A DNA stretch of 53,308 nt from JBKBIP01 sp046297495 (GCA_046297495.1 JBKBIP010000035.1:1-53308), one strand, 5' to 3'; numbered from the stretch's first letter, positions 38,744 through 47,939 are shown. Notes: generated from the letters alone by a model not told the origin. Numbers and translations are program-made.

Positions 38744-39015
38744 AGTATAAGCTCCCATCTCCTGGTGTTCTGGCGGCTTGCTCGCTCAATGGTCTTCCAT
38801 CTCCGAATCGGGCTTGTTTGGCGCGGGGGTCTTTGCTAAAGACCGCAACTCCTGTTCGGTGCGGGGTCGGTGGTGATCCCGACAGGAACGGGACAAGAGC
38901 GGAACGGTCACCCCAAACGCCAGGCAAACGGAACCGTCTGGCGCGATGACGAGGGGTGCTATCCCAGTAGCGGGAACGATTCACCCCTTTACGGACCAGG
39001 GAAGGAGCAAGGACC

Positions 39016-40230
39016 GTGACCCTATCGGCCTGGGTGATATTGCTCACATACGGCCTGATTGTCACCTTCTGGAAAGCCCTGCATACCCTGTTGTTCTTTT
39101 ACAAACCCCATCGCTATTTCCTGAGCCGGAAGAACAAACGCCGCACCAGCGACGATGGCCCGCTGGTGAGCATACTGCTGGCGGCCAAGGATGAGGAAGG
39201 GAACATCGGCGATTGCATCCGTTCAGTGCTCACGTCGGCCTACACGCATTTCGAGCTAATCGTCATCGATGATCGCAGCCAGGACCGCACCGCCGACGAG
39301 GTACGGCAAGCGGCGGCCGGCGATCCGCGCGTGCGGTTGCTACAGGTGCGCGAGCTGCCGGCAGGCTGGACCGGCAAGATGAACGCCGTTCGACAAGGAC
39401 TGAACGCCGCCAAGGGGGATGTCATTCTCATCATGGACGCCGACACGCGCCATAACGAAGCCACGCTCGGCGCTGCTTTGTATCAATTCGAGCGGAAAAA
39501 GATCGGCTTGTTGTCGCTGCTGCCACGCTTTGATCATCCGCATTGGTTCAGCAAGATGGTGCAGCCCTTGGTCGGGACGTTGGTGTTTCTGTGGAAACCG
39601 TTGCCCTGGGTCAATTCGCGCAAGCGCCCGCGCGTGGCGATGGGTTGGGGTGGCTTCCTGATGGTTCGCCGCGAAGTGTTGGAGAGAATCGGCGGTCTGG
39701 AGACCGTCAAGGATTGCTTTGCTGCCGACATCGCCTTGGTGCGCAAGGTCAAGCAAGCGGGCCAGCGCGTGCGCGTCCTGCACGGCCCGGAACTGGTGGC
39801 GACCCATATGTATGATAGTCTGCATGATGTCATTCGCGGCTGGACGCGGTTGCTGCGCATCACCGCTGACAATAGCAAGCCACTACTGTTCGGCACCTTA
39901 CTGGCGCTGGGACCGTTGTGTTTGCTGGCCTATCCAATGATTGCCTTGGGATTGGCGGCCTTGTGGCGCGGCACGGGGCATGAGTTGAGCTTGTTGTTGG
40001 GTGGCATGGGGCTGACGCATCTCTTTTTTCAGATTACCTTGTTTGGCCGGTTTTATCGGATCGGCGGGACTAGCCCCATGTACTCACTGGGACACCTACC
40101 GGGAGTCTTGTTCGTCGGCTATCTGACCTGGTTGGCCTGGCGGCGCGCGGGAACCACCCAAATGAGCTGGCGTGGCACCGTGTATCAACTGAATCATGAT
40201 GGCCGGGCGGTCACGGCGAAATCGGCGTGA
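39016..40230 (+). CDS. GT2-family glycosyltransferase, HpnB/CrtQ-like, membrane-bound
   Basis: 404 aa. TM helix about 5-27, GT-A domain with VSILLAAKDEEGNI, IVIDDRSQDRT, the DxD-type MDADTRH (about 139-145), and MGWGGFLMVRREVLERIGG followed by CFAADIALVRKVKQAG. C-terminal TM helices about 295-375. Resembles hopanoid/carotenoid-associated glycosyltransferases. Start is GTG 39016 with GAAGGAG at 39001-39007. It heads a run of same-strand genes (sulfatase-like, methyltransferase, ABC exporter). Confidence 0.88.
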   Translation: MTLSAWVILLTYGLIVTFWKALHTLLFFYKPHRYFLSRKNKRRTSDDGPLVSILLAAKDEEGNIGDCIRSVLTSAYTHFELIVIDDRSQDRTADEVRQAAAGDPRVRLLQVRELPAGWTGKMNAVRQGLNAAKGDVILIMDADTRHNEATLGAALYQFERKKIGLLSLLPRFDHPHWFSKMVQPLVGTLVFLWKPLPWVNSRKRPRVAMGWGGFLMVRREVLERIGGLETVKDCFAADIALVRKVKQAGQRVRVLHGPELVATHMYDSLHDVIRGWTRLLRITADNSKPLLFGTLLALGPLCLLAYPMIALGLAALWRGTGHELSLLLGGMGLTHLFFQITLFGRFYRIGGTSPMYSLGHLPGVLFVGYLTWLAWRRAGTTQMSWRGTVYQLNHDGRAVTAKSA

Positions 40231-40289
40231 ATGGCGTGGCCCGAGTCGGAACGAGGAGCCACGTCTCGGAACGGAGAATCGAGGATACC

Positions 40290-41789
40290 ATGTTGAATCT
40301 CATCGTCATCTGCGTGGACAGTTGGCGGGCGGACATTCTCAGCGAACACGGCCAATGTCGCTGGATTGACGCCCCCGTGTTGCGCGACTTCGCCAAGCAG
40401 TGCGCCATCTTCGACCACGCCTATGGCGAGGGGATGCCGACGGTGCAGATGCGGCGTGGGTTCTTCACCGGTATGAGGACGTACCCCTGGCACTTCAACA
40501 TCGATGGTCAAGGTTTGTCGCCGGCCTTCTACGGCTGGCACCGTATCCCCGGCAGCCAAACGACGCTGGCCGAGACCCTGTTGCATCACGGCTATTGCAC
40601 CGGCGTCATCACTGATTGCTACCACCTGTTCAAGCCAACGCTCAATTTCACGCGCGGTTTCCTCAGCTGGGATTTCATTCGCGGACAACAAGGCGACAAT
40701 TACCGCGTCGGGCCATTTTACGACATCGATATCCGCAAATACGTTCCCGACGGCGAGGAACACGATTACGCCACGCACGCCCAGATCATCAATCACCTCA
40801 TGACCAACCGCGACCGGCGCACAGAAGAAGATTACTTCGCCCCCAAAGTGTTTGGTTCGGCGATGGATTGGCTGCGCGACGCCCACACCAACGCCCCCTT
40901 CTTCCTGTGGGTGGATAGCTTCATGCCGCATGAGCTCTGGGACCCACCGGCGGAGTACGCCGACCGCTATTTTCCCAACGACGGCAGCCTGAAAGACTTT
41001 ATCCATCCGGGGGTCATGAGTAGGGTCCAAGACCCGTCACCGGCCCAGATCGAGCGCACCAAGGCCCTCTATGCTGGCTGTTGCACCCTGGTCGATAAGT
41101 GGATCGGCCACCTCTTGCAAACTATCGACGAGCTACGTCTTTGGGATGACACGGTTGTCATGTTCGTGACTGATCATGGCCTGGAACTGTGGGACGACGG
41201 CGCTTTTACCAAGATCGGCGCCAACGCGGGCAAGCTCCATCCGTACAACACCCAGCTCAATTGGTTCATCCGCCATCCCGACGGCCCGCGCCACGTCCAC
41301 ATTCCCGGCTTGGTGCAGAATCACGACATGATGCCGACAGTGCTCGATTTGTTGGGGCTGCCCGGCTCGGAAATGTTCGACGGCAAGAGCATCTGGCCCC
41401 TGGTGACAGGGAAAGAGCCAGAAATCCGTCCTCGGATCATCACCGGCTGGGGACCGTGGGCCGCCGTCCGCGATACGCGGTGGAACTGCATCCTCAATCC
41501 GACGACGCCGGACGGCAAGCCGCGCTTATTCGACGTGGTCAACGACCCGTTGGAGAAACAGGACGTGGCCGGTGAACATCCCGACGTGGTGGCTGCCTGT
41601 CGTCGGCACCTGGAAGGACTGATTGGCTGCCCGTTCCCCATCAAGTACAAGCATCAACCCGAAGCGGGAGAATACATGACGTTGCGCAGTTTCTTCAAGC
41701 GTCGGGCGAACTTGGGACTCCCCGTGCCGGGAACGCCGGTGGGGAATCCACCGAGCGAGCGGCCCGATGTCTCGCGCCGCGCCGCCTAG
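40290..41789 (+). CDS. Sulfatase-like alkaline-phosphatase-superfamily protein without the FGly motif
   Basis: 499 aa. Metal-site elements of the superfamily: LIVICVDSWRADIL (Asp10), VTDHGLELWDDGAF (Asp295-His296), GKLHPYNTQLNWFI. The position of the C/S-x-P-S-R motif that is converted to formylglycine in true sulfatases reads GMPTVQMRRGFFTG (48-61), with no Cys or Ser; Thr51 is the only candidate nucleophile. It is therefore more likely a phosphoester hydrolase or phospho-group transferase than a sulfatase. No signal peptide or TM helix is seen. ATG 40290 follows GAGGATACC. It sits in an envelope-glycan gene run. Confidence 0.85.
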   Translation: MLNLIVICVDSWRADILSEHGQCRWIDAPVLRDFAKQCAIFDHAYGEGMPTVQMRRGFFTGMRTYPWHFNIDGQGLSPAFYGWHRIPGSQTTLAETLLHHGYCTGVITDCYHLFKPTLNFTRGFLSWDFIRGQQGDNYRVGPFYDIDIRKYVPDGEEHDYATHAQIINHLMTNRDRRTEEDYFAPKVFGSAMDWLRDAHTNAPFFLWVDSFMPHELWDPPAEYADRYFPNDGSLKDFIHPGVMSRVQDPSPAQIERTKALYAGCCTLVDKWIGHLLQTIDELRLWDDTVVMFVTDHGLELWDDGAFTKIGANAGKLHPYNTQLNWFIRHPDGPRHVHIPGLVQNHDMMPTVLDLLGLPGSEMFDGKSIWPLVTGKEPEIRPRIITGWGPWAAVRDTRWNCILNPTTPDGKPRLFDVVNDPLEKQDVAGEHPDVVAACRRHLEGLIGCPFPIKYKHQPEAGEYMTLRSFFKRRANLGLPVPGTPVGNPPSERPDVSRRAA

Positions 41790-41821
41790 GACCAGAAGTC
41801 AGAAGTCAGAGGTCAGAATCT

Positions 41822-41853
41822 GGTTTAGCGTGCGAGCCAAGCGGCGAGCACGG
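41822..41853 (+). repeat. Tandem-GA hairpin element, copy 2
   Basis: Begins GGTTTAGCG and folds as CGTGC-GA-GCC-AAGC-GGC-GA-GCACG: 5-bp stem, two G.A mismatches, 3-bp stem, 4-nt loop. It lies 37 bp before the methyltransferase start. Just upstream at 41798-41822 are short near-tandem AGAAGTC repeats. Confidence 0.65.
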
Positions 41854-41890
41854 TTCGAGTCCATCACCATCGCCACGGTGAAACGTAACC

Positions 41891-42952
41891 ATGACACGAA
41901 GTTTTCCCCACGACCGATCGCGCCGCGTGCCGCTGGACACTCATGTGTCTGCCCCATGTCCCCTGTGCGGGCATGACCAGGCGCGGTTGCTCATCGAGAA
42001 TAACTTCAATTTGACTGGCATGGCGGAAAGGTCTTTTCGCGTCGTGGAATGTCGCCAATGCGAGTTTCGTTTCTTGCATCCTCGACCGGATGTGGAAGAG
42101 TTAGCCGCTTATTACGGGGATAGCTACCCCGCACATGTCATGGTCCAGGGGGGGACCGTTGATGTCGAGCAACAATCACTCCAGCGCCGCCATCAACGCA
42201 TTGCCGCCCAACGCATCCGATTGATGCGGCGCTATCTACCGCTTCCCTGGGATCAAAAGCGTGTTTTGGACGTGGGCTGCGGCAACGGCTCGTTCCTGAT
42301 GGAGTTGGCGCGGCAGTATCCCGTGGAGGCCTGGGGACTGAACCTGGCGGATTCGGTGTTGGAGAAGATCGCCCGCGCTGGCCCCAACTTGCGTTTGCGG
42401 CGCGGTGATTTGAGCGGCGCCGATGTGCCGTCCGACTACTTTGATGTCATTACCATGTGGCACGTGCTGGAACATCACGGCGACCCGGTGCAAGGACTGC
42501 GACTGGTCAAAGGCTGGTTGCGGCCGAGCGGCTTGCTGATGGCGGAGGTGCCCAACGCGGCGGGACTGATTGCTTGGTTGTGTGGCAGCAGTTGGTTGGG
42601 TTGGGACTTGCCCCGGCATCTGGCGCATTTCTCGACTCAGACACTCCGCGCGGCGGCCGAGAAAGCGGGCTTGGAGAACGTGCGGGTCATTCGGGCCTAC
42701 ACACTCAATCCCTTGTCGCTCAGTCCATTGCTGGTCAGCTGGAAACTGCGGCACTGGCAACGCAAGGGCCGGACCCGGATCAGAACGCCGGCGTACCATC
42801 GTTGGGATGGATGGGCAGGCTGGTTTTTACGGGTGGTTAATGGTATCGAATGGCTTCTGGGTGGCAACGGTTTGCTGTTGACGGCGCGGAAGGAAAGCGT
42901 GTCCGGAGCATCGTGTTCACGAAGTGTCCAGGAAGAGGGGTTGGCGGGATGA
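41891..42952 (+). CDS. Zinc-ribbon class I SAM methyltransferase (Methyltransf_23 type), paralogue A
   Basis: 353 aa. N-terminal C4 ribbon: CPLC (about 23-26) and CRQC (about 54-57) followed by FRFLHPRPDVEELAAYY. Methyltransferase core: VLDVGCGNGSFLMEL, then FDVITMWHVLEHHGDPVQGLRLVKGWLRPSGLLMAEVPN and WLGWDLPRHLAHFS. It shares layout and these motifs with the gene at 45293. Such proteins often methylate sugars in polysaccharide or glycolipid pathways. The 3' end is close to the ABC exporter gene, 97 bp apart. Confidence 0.9.
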   Translation: MTRSFPHDRSRRVPLDTHVSAPCPLCGHDQARLLIENNFNLTGMAERSFRVVECRQCEFRFLHPRPDVEELAAYYGDSYPAHVMVQGGTVDVEQQSLQRRHQRIAAQRIRLMRRYLPLPWDQKRVLDVGCGNGSFLMELARQYPVEAWGLNLADSVLEKIARAGPNLRLRRGDLSGADVPSDYFDVITMWHVLEHHGDPVQGLRLVKGWLRPSGLLMAEVPNAAGLIAWLCGSSWLGWDLPRHLAHFSTQTLRAAAEKAGLENVRVIRAYTLNPLSLSPLLVSWKLRHWQRKGRTRIRTPAYHRWDGWAGWFLRVVNGIEWLLGGNGLLLTARKESVSGASCSRSVQEEGLAG

Positions 42953-43049
42953 GGGCGGAACGACCAAGCAGGAAAAGGCGGACGCGAGGCCGAGTTCCAC
43001 GGTCCTGTGTGTGGTCGGCTGTCACCATGTACCTGAAGGAGGGGCAACC

Positions 43050-45077
43050 ATGCAGCACTTAGTGCGCGTTCTACGTTTTGTCTGGCCGTATCGCAAACGG
43101 TTTGCCCTGTCGGTGTTGGCCGGCTTGGTGGTGGCCTTGCTGTGGGCGGCGAACCTCAGCACGGTGTACCCTGTCGTCAGCATTTTGTACTATGAGCAAA
43201 ACCTGCAACAGTGGATCACCCAACGTATCGAAACCAGCGAACGCAAGTTAGGGGAGTTGGATGACGAACGCCAGCGTCTTGAGGTTGTCCTGAATGATCC
43301 TCGGCAGGCTTCCACTCATGCCTGGGTAATGTCACGTCTCAAGGACATCCGGGCGGAAACCAAGGACTTGCACAACCGACTCCAGCGCGACCGTTGGGGG
43401 GCAGGATTCATCCATCGCTTTGTGCCCACCGACCGTTTTCATACCTTGATTGTCTTACTTGCTTTCCTGGTTGTCATCATGGTGCTGCGCGGCGTGTTCT
43501 ACTTCATTCAGGAAGTCCTCGTCGGCAGTGTCACGAACCGCGCCTTACTGGATTTGCGGAATCACATGTACCGCCATGCGTTGCGGCTAGACCCTGGCGC
43601 CTTCGACGATCAGGGGACCAGTGGCATCATGGCCCGCTTCACCAATGATATGCAGGGATTGGGAGTCGGCCTGGAGCTGATCATGGGCCGGTTGGTGCGC
43701 GAGCCGTTTCGCATCTTCGCCTGTTTGGGCTTGGCCTGTTTCTTCAACTGGCGGCTCACGTTGTTGGCCTTGGTGGTCGTGCCGGTGGCAGTCGGCATCA
43801 TGAGTCAGGTGGCCCGCCGGTTGCGCAAGGAAGCGCGTCGTTCCCTGGAGAGCATTTCTGCGTTGTACAAAATCCTGCAGGAGAGCTTCCAATCGATCAA
43901 AGTCGTCAAGGCCTTCAACCTGGAACGCTACCTGCAACGCCGATTCTTGAAAGAAGGAAAAGTTTACTATCGCAAGATCATGCGGACGGTCGAATTGGAC
44001 ACGCTGGTCAATCCGCTCACGGAATTGCTGGGCATCCTGGTGATCTCCGGCACCTTGCTGACAGGCATGTATCTGTTAATTAGCGGCGAAACGCACGTCT
44101 TTGGCGTGCGTTTGACCGCCGAGCCGATGGAGGCCGCCGCCTTGGCCCAGCTGTACATCGCCTTGGCCGGCCTGACCGACCCGTGCCGCAAGTTGTCAAA
44201 TCTCTATGGCCGGCTGCAACGCACCGCCGCCGCCGCCCAGCGCGTCTTCGAGTTCGTGGACCAGCCCACGCAAGTGACGAACTGTGCCGGCGCCTTGCAG
44301 CTGGAACGCTGCCGCCAGCAAATCACCTTCGAGAAGGTGACGTTCCAATATCCACGCGGCGCTGAGCCAGCCATTTATCAGATGGACCTGACCATCCGCG
44401 CGGGAGAGACCGTGGCCCTGGTGGGTCCGAATGGCTGCGGCAAGTCCACGATGGTCAATTTGCTGGCACGGTTTTATGATCCCCAAGAGGGGGTGATCCG
44501 CGTCGATGGCGTGGACATTCGAGATGTCAAGCTGCATTCGCTGCGCCGGCAAATCGGCCTGGTGCCACAGGAAACCGCCCTGTTCGATGACACGGTGTTG
44601 GCCAACATCGCCAACGGCAACCGCCAGGCGACGCGCGATCAGATCGAACAAGCCGCCCGGCAAGCCTTCGCGCACGATTTCATCGTCCATCTGCCGCAAG
44701 GCTATGACACGCTCATCGGCGAACAAGGGGGGCGTTTGTCCGGCGGTCAACGCCAGCGCATTGCCTTGGCCCGCGCCATCCTGCGTGATCCCAGCATCTT
44801 GATTCTCGACGAAGCCACCAGCGCCGTCGATGTCGAGAGCGAGGCCCTCATCCAACAAGCGTTGGAACGCTTCCGCAAGGGACGCATCACCATCGTGATT
44901 GCTCATCGCTTGTCCATCTTGTCGATGGTGGATCGCATTATCTTGCTCGACCGGGGCGTGATTTTGGCGCAAGGCTCCGATGCCGAGCTGCTGCAAACAT
45001 GTCCGGCTTATCGTCGCTTGCGCGATTTTTATTTTCAGGATGCGGCCATGATGTCCAACCAACGCCAAAGCGCGTAA
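43050..45077 (+). CDS. MsbA-like ABC exporter (fused permease and ATPase)
   Basis: 675 aa. TM domain with six helices in about 1-340; between TM1 and TM2 is an extra charged coiled-coil segment of about 85 residues (about 50-125, ERKLGELDDERQRLEVVL, RLKDIRAETKDLHNRLQRD). NBD: Walker A GPNGCGKST (about 459-468), signature LSGGQRQR from 563, Walker B ILILDEATS with D587-E588, and the H-loop IAHRLS. Half-transporter that would dimerise to flip a lipid or lipid-linked glycan. ATG 43050 with AAGGAGGGG at 43037-43045; a longer in-frame version from 42924 overlaps the previous gene and is unlikely. Confidence 0.94.
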   Translation: MQHLVRVLRFVWPYRKRFALSVLAGLVVALLWAANLSTVYPVVSILYYEQNLQQWITQRIETSERKLGELDDERQRLEVVLNDPRQASTHAWVMSRLKDIRAETKDLHNRLQRDRWGAGFIHRFVPTDRFHTLIVLLAFLVVIMVLRGVFYFIQEVLVGSVTNRALLDLRNHMYRHALRLDPGAFDDQGTSGIMARFTNDMQGLGVGLELIMGRLVREPFRIFACLGLACFFNWRLTLLALVVVPVAVGIMSQVARRLRKEARRSLESISALYKILQESFQSIKVVKAFNLERYLQRRFLKEGKVYYRKIMRTVELDTLVNPLTELLGILVISGTLLTGMYLLISGETHVFGVRLTAEPMEAAALAQLYIALAGLTDPCRKLSNLYGRLQRTAAAAQRVFEFVDQPTQVTNCAGALQLERCRQQITFEKVTFQYPRGAEPAIYQMDLTIRAGETVALVGPNGCGKSTMVNLLARFYDPQEGVIRVDGVDIRDVKLHSLRRQIGLVPQETALFDDTVLANIANGNRQATRDQIEQAARQAFAHDFIVHLPQGYDTLIGEQGGRLSGGQRQRIALARAILRDPSILILDEATSAVDVESEALIQQALERFRKGRITIVIAHRLSILSMVDRIILLDRGVILAQGSDAELLQTCPAYRRLRDFYFQDAAMMSNQRQSA

Positions 45078-45093
45078 GAGGTCGTTGCCAGGT

Positions 45094-45139
45094 GATTCAT
45101 CGTTTCGCACACGCGACATCCCCCGCGAAACGATGAATC
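45094..45139. repeat. Dispersed palindrome, copy 5 (perfect)
   Basis: GATTCATCGTTTCGC (45094-45108) pairs perfectly over 15 bp with 45125-45139; loop 16 nt. It starts 16 bp after the ABC exporter stop. Confidence 0.9.
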
Positions 45140-45209
45140 CGCCATCCTGGCAGCGATTCAGACCGCGACTCCCAGAAAACCCCCACACTTCTGTCTCCTT
45201 TTTTCCCGA

Positions 45210-45238
45210 TTGACCGCCGTGTCTGTCCTCGCTATAGT
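45210..45238 (+). promoter_or_regulatory. Sigma70-type promoter for methyltransferase paralogue B
   Basis: TTGACC (45210-45215), 17-bp spacer, TATAGT (45233-45238), 55 bp before the ATG. It separates this gene from the ABC exporter transcript. Confidence 0.7.
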
Positions 45239-45292
45239 CCCCCCCGGAACGCGGATCTCCCTTGGTGTCCTCGGTAGTCAAGAGGAGTACAC

Positions 45293-46246
45293 ATGGGTTT
45301 CTTTCCCATTGAGTCGGCTTCTTCCTCTCCCTCGCGACCGTCCAGCATCCAGTGGGAAGAGTGTGCTTGTTTGCTGTGCGGCAGCCAATATTGGAAACCG
45401 CTGTTGGAAGCGCCCGACGCCTTGCAAGGGGAGTCCGGGTTGTGGTTTGCGGTCGTGCAATGTCAGAATTGCGGCCTCTGCTACACTAATCCGCGCCCCG
45501 ACGCTGGCAGCATCCAGCATTTTTACCCAGCTTCGTACCGCCCCCATCAAACGTCGGAGCCGCGCCGCCAACGCAAATGGAAGCTGACCAAGCCATGGCG
45601 CGGCGCACGCAAGGAGCGGCATTTCTTGACCTGGCATGGACAAGGCCGGCTCCTCGATTTCGGCTGTGGCGGCGGCTCGTTCCTGCGCCGTGTCCATGAC
45701 CAAGGTTGGCAAGTGACAGGCATCGACGTGTCGTCAGACGCCGTGGCGCGAATTCGCGCGGAGTTCGGTCTCCACGCCCTGGTTGGCTCTCTTCCCCATG
45801 AAGAGCTGTCCCCCGAATCCTTCGACGTGATTACCATGTGGCATGTGCTAGAACATGTCCATGAACCGTTGCGGATTTTGCGCGAGGCTCAGCGCTTGCT
45901 AGTGCCAGGTGGTCATTTGTATGTCGCGGTTCCCAACATCGACAGCTTGCCGTTTCGCTGGTTCAAGCAATATTGGTTTGGCCTCGATTTGCCGCGTCAT
46001 CTGACGCATTTCACGCCCCCGTCATTGCAACTGATGCTGGAACACGCCCATTTCCGCGTGGGTCCGATTCACATGATCCGCCACACCGAATGGTTGCGCC
46101 GCTCCGCACTCCGGGCTTGCCAGCAGCCGCGTCATCCCTACTGGTTCCGCTGGCTGCGCCACCGTCCTATCGCCGGCCTTGCCACCTGTTACGCCTCGGC
46201 CATCGGTCAAGCGGATAGCATGTTGGTGCGCTGTGTCAAGGAATGA
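45293..46246 (+). CDS. Zinc-ribbon class I SAM methyltransferase (Methyltransf_23 type), paralogue B
   Basis: 317 aa. N-terminal ribbon CLLC (about 26-29) and CQNCGLCYTNPRPD, then LLDFGCGGGSFLRRV, GIDVSSDAVA, FDVITMWHVLEHVHEPLRILREAQRLLVPGGHLYVAVPN and FGLDLPRHLTHFTPPSL. Clearly related to the gene at 41891: the FDVITMWHVLEH string is identical and DLPRHL follows at the same place. Possibly methylates the same class of sugar or lipid. Own promoter at 45210. Convergent with the GH3 gene (12 bp between stops). Confidence 0.9.
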   Translation: MGFFPIESASSSPSRPSSIQWEECACLLCGSQYWKPLLEAPDALQGESGLWFAVVQCQNCGLCYTNPRPDAGSIQHFYPASYRPHQTSEPRRQRKWKLTKPWRGARKERHFLTWHGQGRLLDFGCGGGSFLRRVHDQGWQVTGIDVSSDAVARIRAEFGLHALVGSLPHEELSPESFDVITMWHVLEHVHEPLRILREAQRLLVPGGHLYVAVPNIDSLPFRWFKQYWFGLDLPRHLTHFTPPSLQLMLEHAHFRVGPIHMIRHTEWLRRSALRACQQPRHPYWFRWLRHRPIAGLATCYASAIGQADSMLVRCVKE

Positions 46247-46258
46247 GGACAGAAAAGA

Positions 46259-47842
46259 TTATTCGGCGCTCTCCTGCGGGTCTCGTGTCGAAGCCAGCCA
46301 CGCGCTCAGCTCTCGCGTCAAGGTGCCGCTATTATCCATGCGCGGAACTTTGTGCTGACCGCCGAGCTTGCCGCGCGAACGCATCCAATCGGCGAAGCCG
46401 CCGGGCCGGACCACCACGACCTCCGGCGGCAACATGGTCAAGTCGCCGGCGCGGTGGGCCTGGTAATCCTCATTCAGCTGGCACAAGATGGCATCCAACT
46501 CGGTGGCGAAACGCGCCAGGTCAGCGGGCGGACGAGCGAACTCAACGAGATAACGATGTCGGCCCGGCGCTGACGGCGCTTCGGGGAAAATGGGGCCGAC
46601 GTGAAAATCGATCACGGCCGCCCCCGTCGCTTCCGCCGCTTGGGCCACGGCTCGCTCCACTTCCTCGCTGATGACGTGTTCGCCAAAGGCGGACAAAAAA
46701 TAGCGCGTCCGTCCCGTGAAGCGCAACAACGGCGGGTCGCGCTGCTCGAAGCAGACCGTATCGCCAACCACATAACTCCATAGGCCGGCGCAAGTCGTCA
46801 GCACCACGGCATACTGCACGCCAACCGCGACCTTGGCCAGGGTGTGGCGCGTCGGCTGAGCACTCGGCAATTCCGCCACGGGCACGAACTCGAAGAAGAT
46901 GCCGTGATCCGGCACCACGCGCAGCAGCTGGTAGCGTGGGTCTTCCGTGGCGACGAATCCCTCTGAGCAAGGATAGGTTTCCAGGAAATGCACGGTGTCG
47001 CTGCCGATCTCTTGACGAAACAGGTTGCGGTACGGATCAAACTTGGTGCCGCCGTGAACCACGACCCGTAATGTCGGCCAGATGTCGGCGATGTGCTGCT
47101 TACCAGTGACCTGTTTGAGTCGATCAAACAGCAGCAGCAGCCATGACGGCACGCCGCTGAGCAAGGTGATGGGCAGCTCGGCGCCCCGTTGAGCCAGGAG
47201 CCGAACTTTCTCCTCCCAATCAGCCAGTAAGCCCAACTCCAACGGGGGAAAGGTATAGGGGCGCAGCAGGGAAGAGACCTCGCGAGCGGCGATGCCGCTC
47301 AGGTCGCCGCCACGCACTCCATCCGCCAGCTGGCGCAGGTCAGTGCTCCCCCCCAGAAAAAAGATGCGTCCGGTGAAGATCGGCGTGTTCGGATAGGCGG
47401 CCAGGTAGAGAGCCAACGTCGTCAAGGCGGCCCGGCGATTGGAGCGCAGCATCTCCGCCGACACCGGGATGTACTTGGTCGTCCCGCTGACCGTGCCCGA
47501 CGACAACGCGAGATACGGCGCCTGGCCTGGCCAAGTGACATCAACCAGACGAGGAAAGTCCGGTTGCCAGTATTCCGTCCAGAACGCCTCGTACTCGCGC
47601 AACGGCACCTGGCGTTGATAATCGGTGATGGCGCGGATGTGGCCGAAACCATGCGCGCGACCGAAGCGTGTGTCCCGGGCGCGGCGCACCAAGTGGCAAA
47701 GGGTGGCCTCCTGCGTTCGGGCCACGGACAGACGATTGAGCTTACCGGCCCGTCGTTGGGCATACTGATTGAGCAGGCCTTGGGCGAGCTGGCGCGCCGG
47801 CAGGGCGCCGGTCAAGCGTTCAAGAACGGAAGTCACAGGCAA
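46259..47842 (-). CDS. GH3-family acyl-acid amido synthetase homologue
   Basis: About 527 aa. GH3 (auxin-responsive promoter) adenylating family: LALSSGTVSGTTKYIPVS is the phosphate-binding loop, then ITLLSGVPSWLLLLFDRL, RVVVHGGTKFDPY, the segment ETYPCSEGFVATED and the hinge YVVGDTVCFEQ with FTGRTRYFLSAFGEHV. Plant members join amino acids to jasmonate or auxin; bacterial ones are little studied and probably activate a carboxylate and pass it to an amine. Start uncertain: TTG 47842 (behind AGGG) or further upstream to 47875, where a 15-nt tandem repeat keeps the frame open. Confidence 0.85.
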   Translation of the reverse strand: MPVTSVLERLTGALPARQLAQGLLNQYAQRRAGKLNRLSVARTQEATLCHLVRRARDTRFGRAHGFGHIRAITDYQRQVPLREYEAFWTEYWQPDFPRLVDVTWPGQAPYLALSSGTVSGTTKYIPVSAEMLRSNRRAALTTLALYLAAYPNTPIFTGRIFFLGGSTDLRQLADGVRGGDLSGIAAREVSSLLRPYTFPPLELGLLADWEEKVRLLAQRGAELPITLLSGVPSWLLLLFDRLKQVTGKQHIADIWPTLRVVVHGGTKFDPYRNLFRQEIGSDTVHFLETYPCSEGFVATEDPRYQLLRVVPDHGIFFEFVPVAELPSAQPTRHTLAKVAVGVQYAVVLTTCAGLWSYVVGDTVCFEQRDPPLLRFTGRTRYFLSAFGEHVISEEVERAVAQAAEATGAAVIDFHVGPIFPEAPSAPGRHRYLVEFARPPADLARFATELDAILCQLNEDYQAHRAGDLTMLPPEVVVVRPGGFADWMRSRGKLGGQHKVPRMDNSGTLTRELSAWLASTRDPQESAE

Positions 47843-47852
47843 GGTACACCCT

Positions 47853-47882
47853 GGAATCAAGCATCCGGGAATCAAGCATCCG
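47853..47882. repeat. Perfect tandem duplication of 15 nt
   Basis: GGAATCAAGCATCCG occurs twice back to back, just upstream of (or in) the start of the GH3 gene. Being a multiple of three, it does not shift the upstream reading frame. Confidence 0.85.
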
Positions 47883-47924
47883 GTTTAAGAACCGCTGAAA
47901 AATCATGTCCCGCTGGCGCGGAGA

Positions 47925-47939
47925 GATCGATCGGCTCGC
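47925..47939. repeat. Half copy of the dispersed palindrome
   Basis: GATCGATCGGCTCGC resembles the left arm GATTGATCGGTTCGC (two differences). No right arm found. Confidence 0.4.

Larger units (their letters stand above)
38369..39015. other. Intergenic region, 647 bp, with repeat fragments
   Basis: Between the divergent LarA-like and GT2 genes. It holds a half copy of the dispersed palindrome (38581-38597) and one copy of the 33-nt repeat (38711-38743). Frames here show no recognisable protein. Confidence 0.5.

Noticed and set aside
38486..38839. 117-codon open frame upstream of the HpnB-like GT2
   Set aside because: Composition is not protein-like, it runs across the 33-nt repeat and palindrome half, and no RBS or domain is seen.
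41840..41865. GGTTCGAGTCC-like string suggesting a tRNA T arm
   Set aside because: No acceptor, D or anticodon stems can be built around it; it belongs to the tandem-GA element and its flank.
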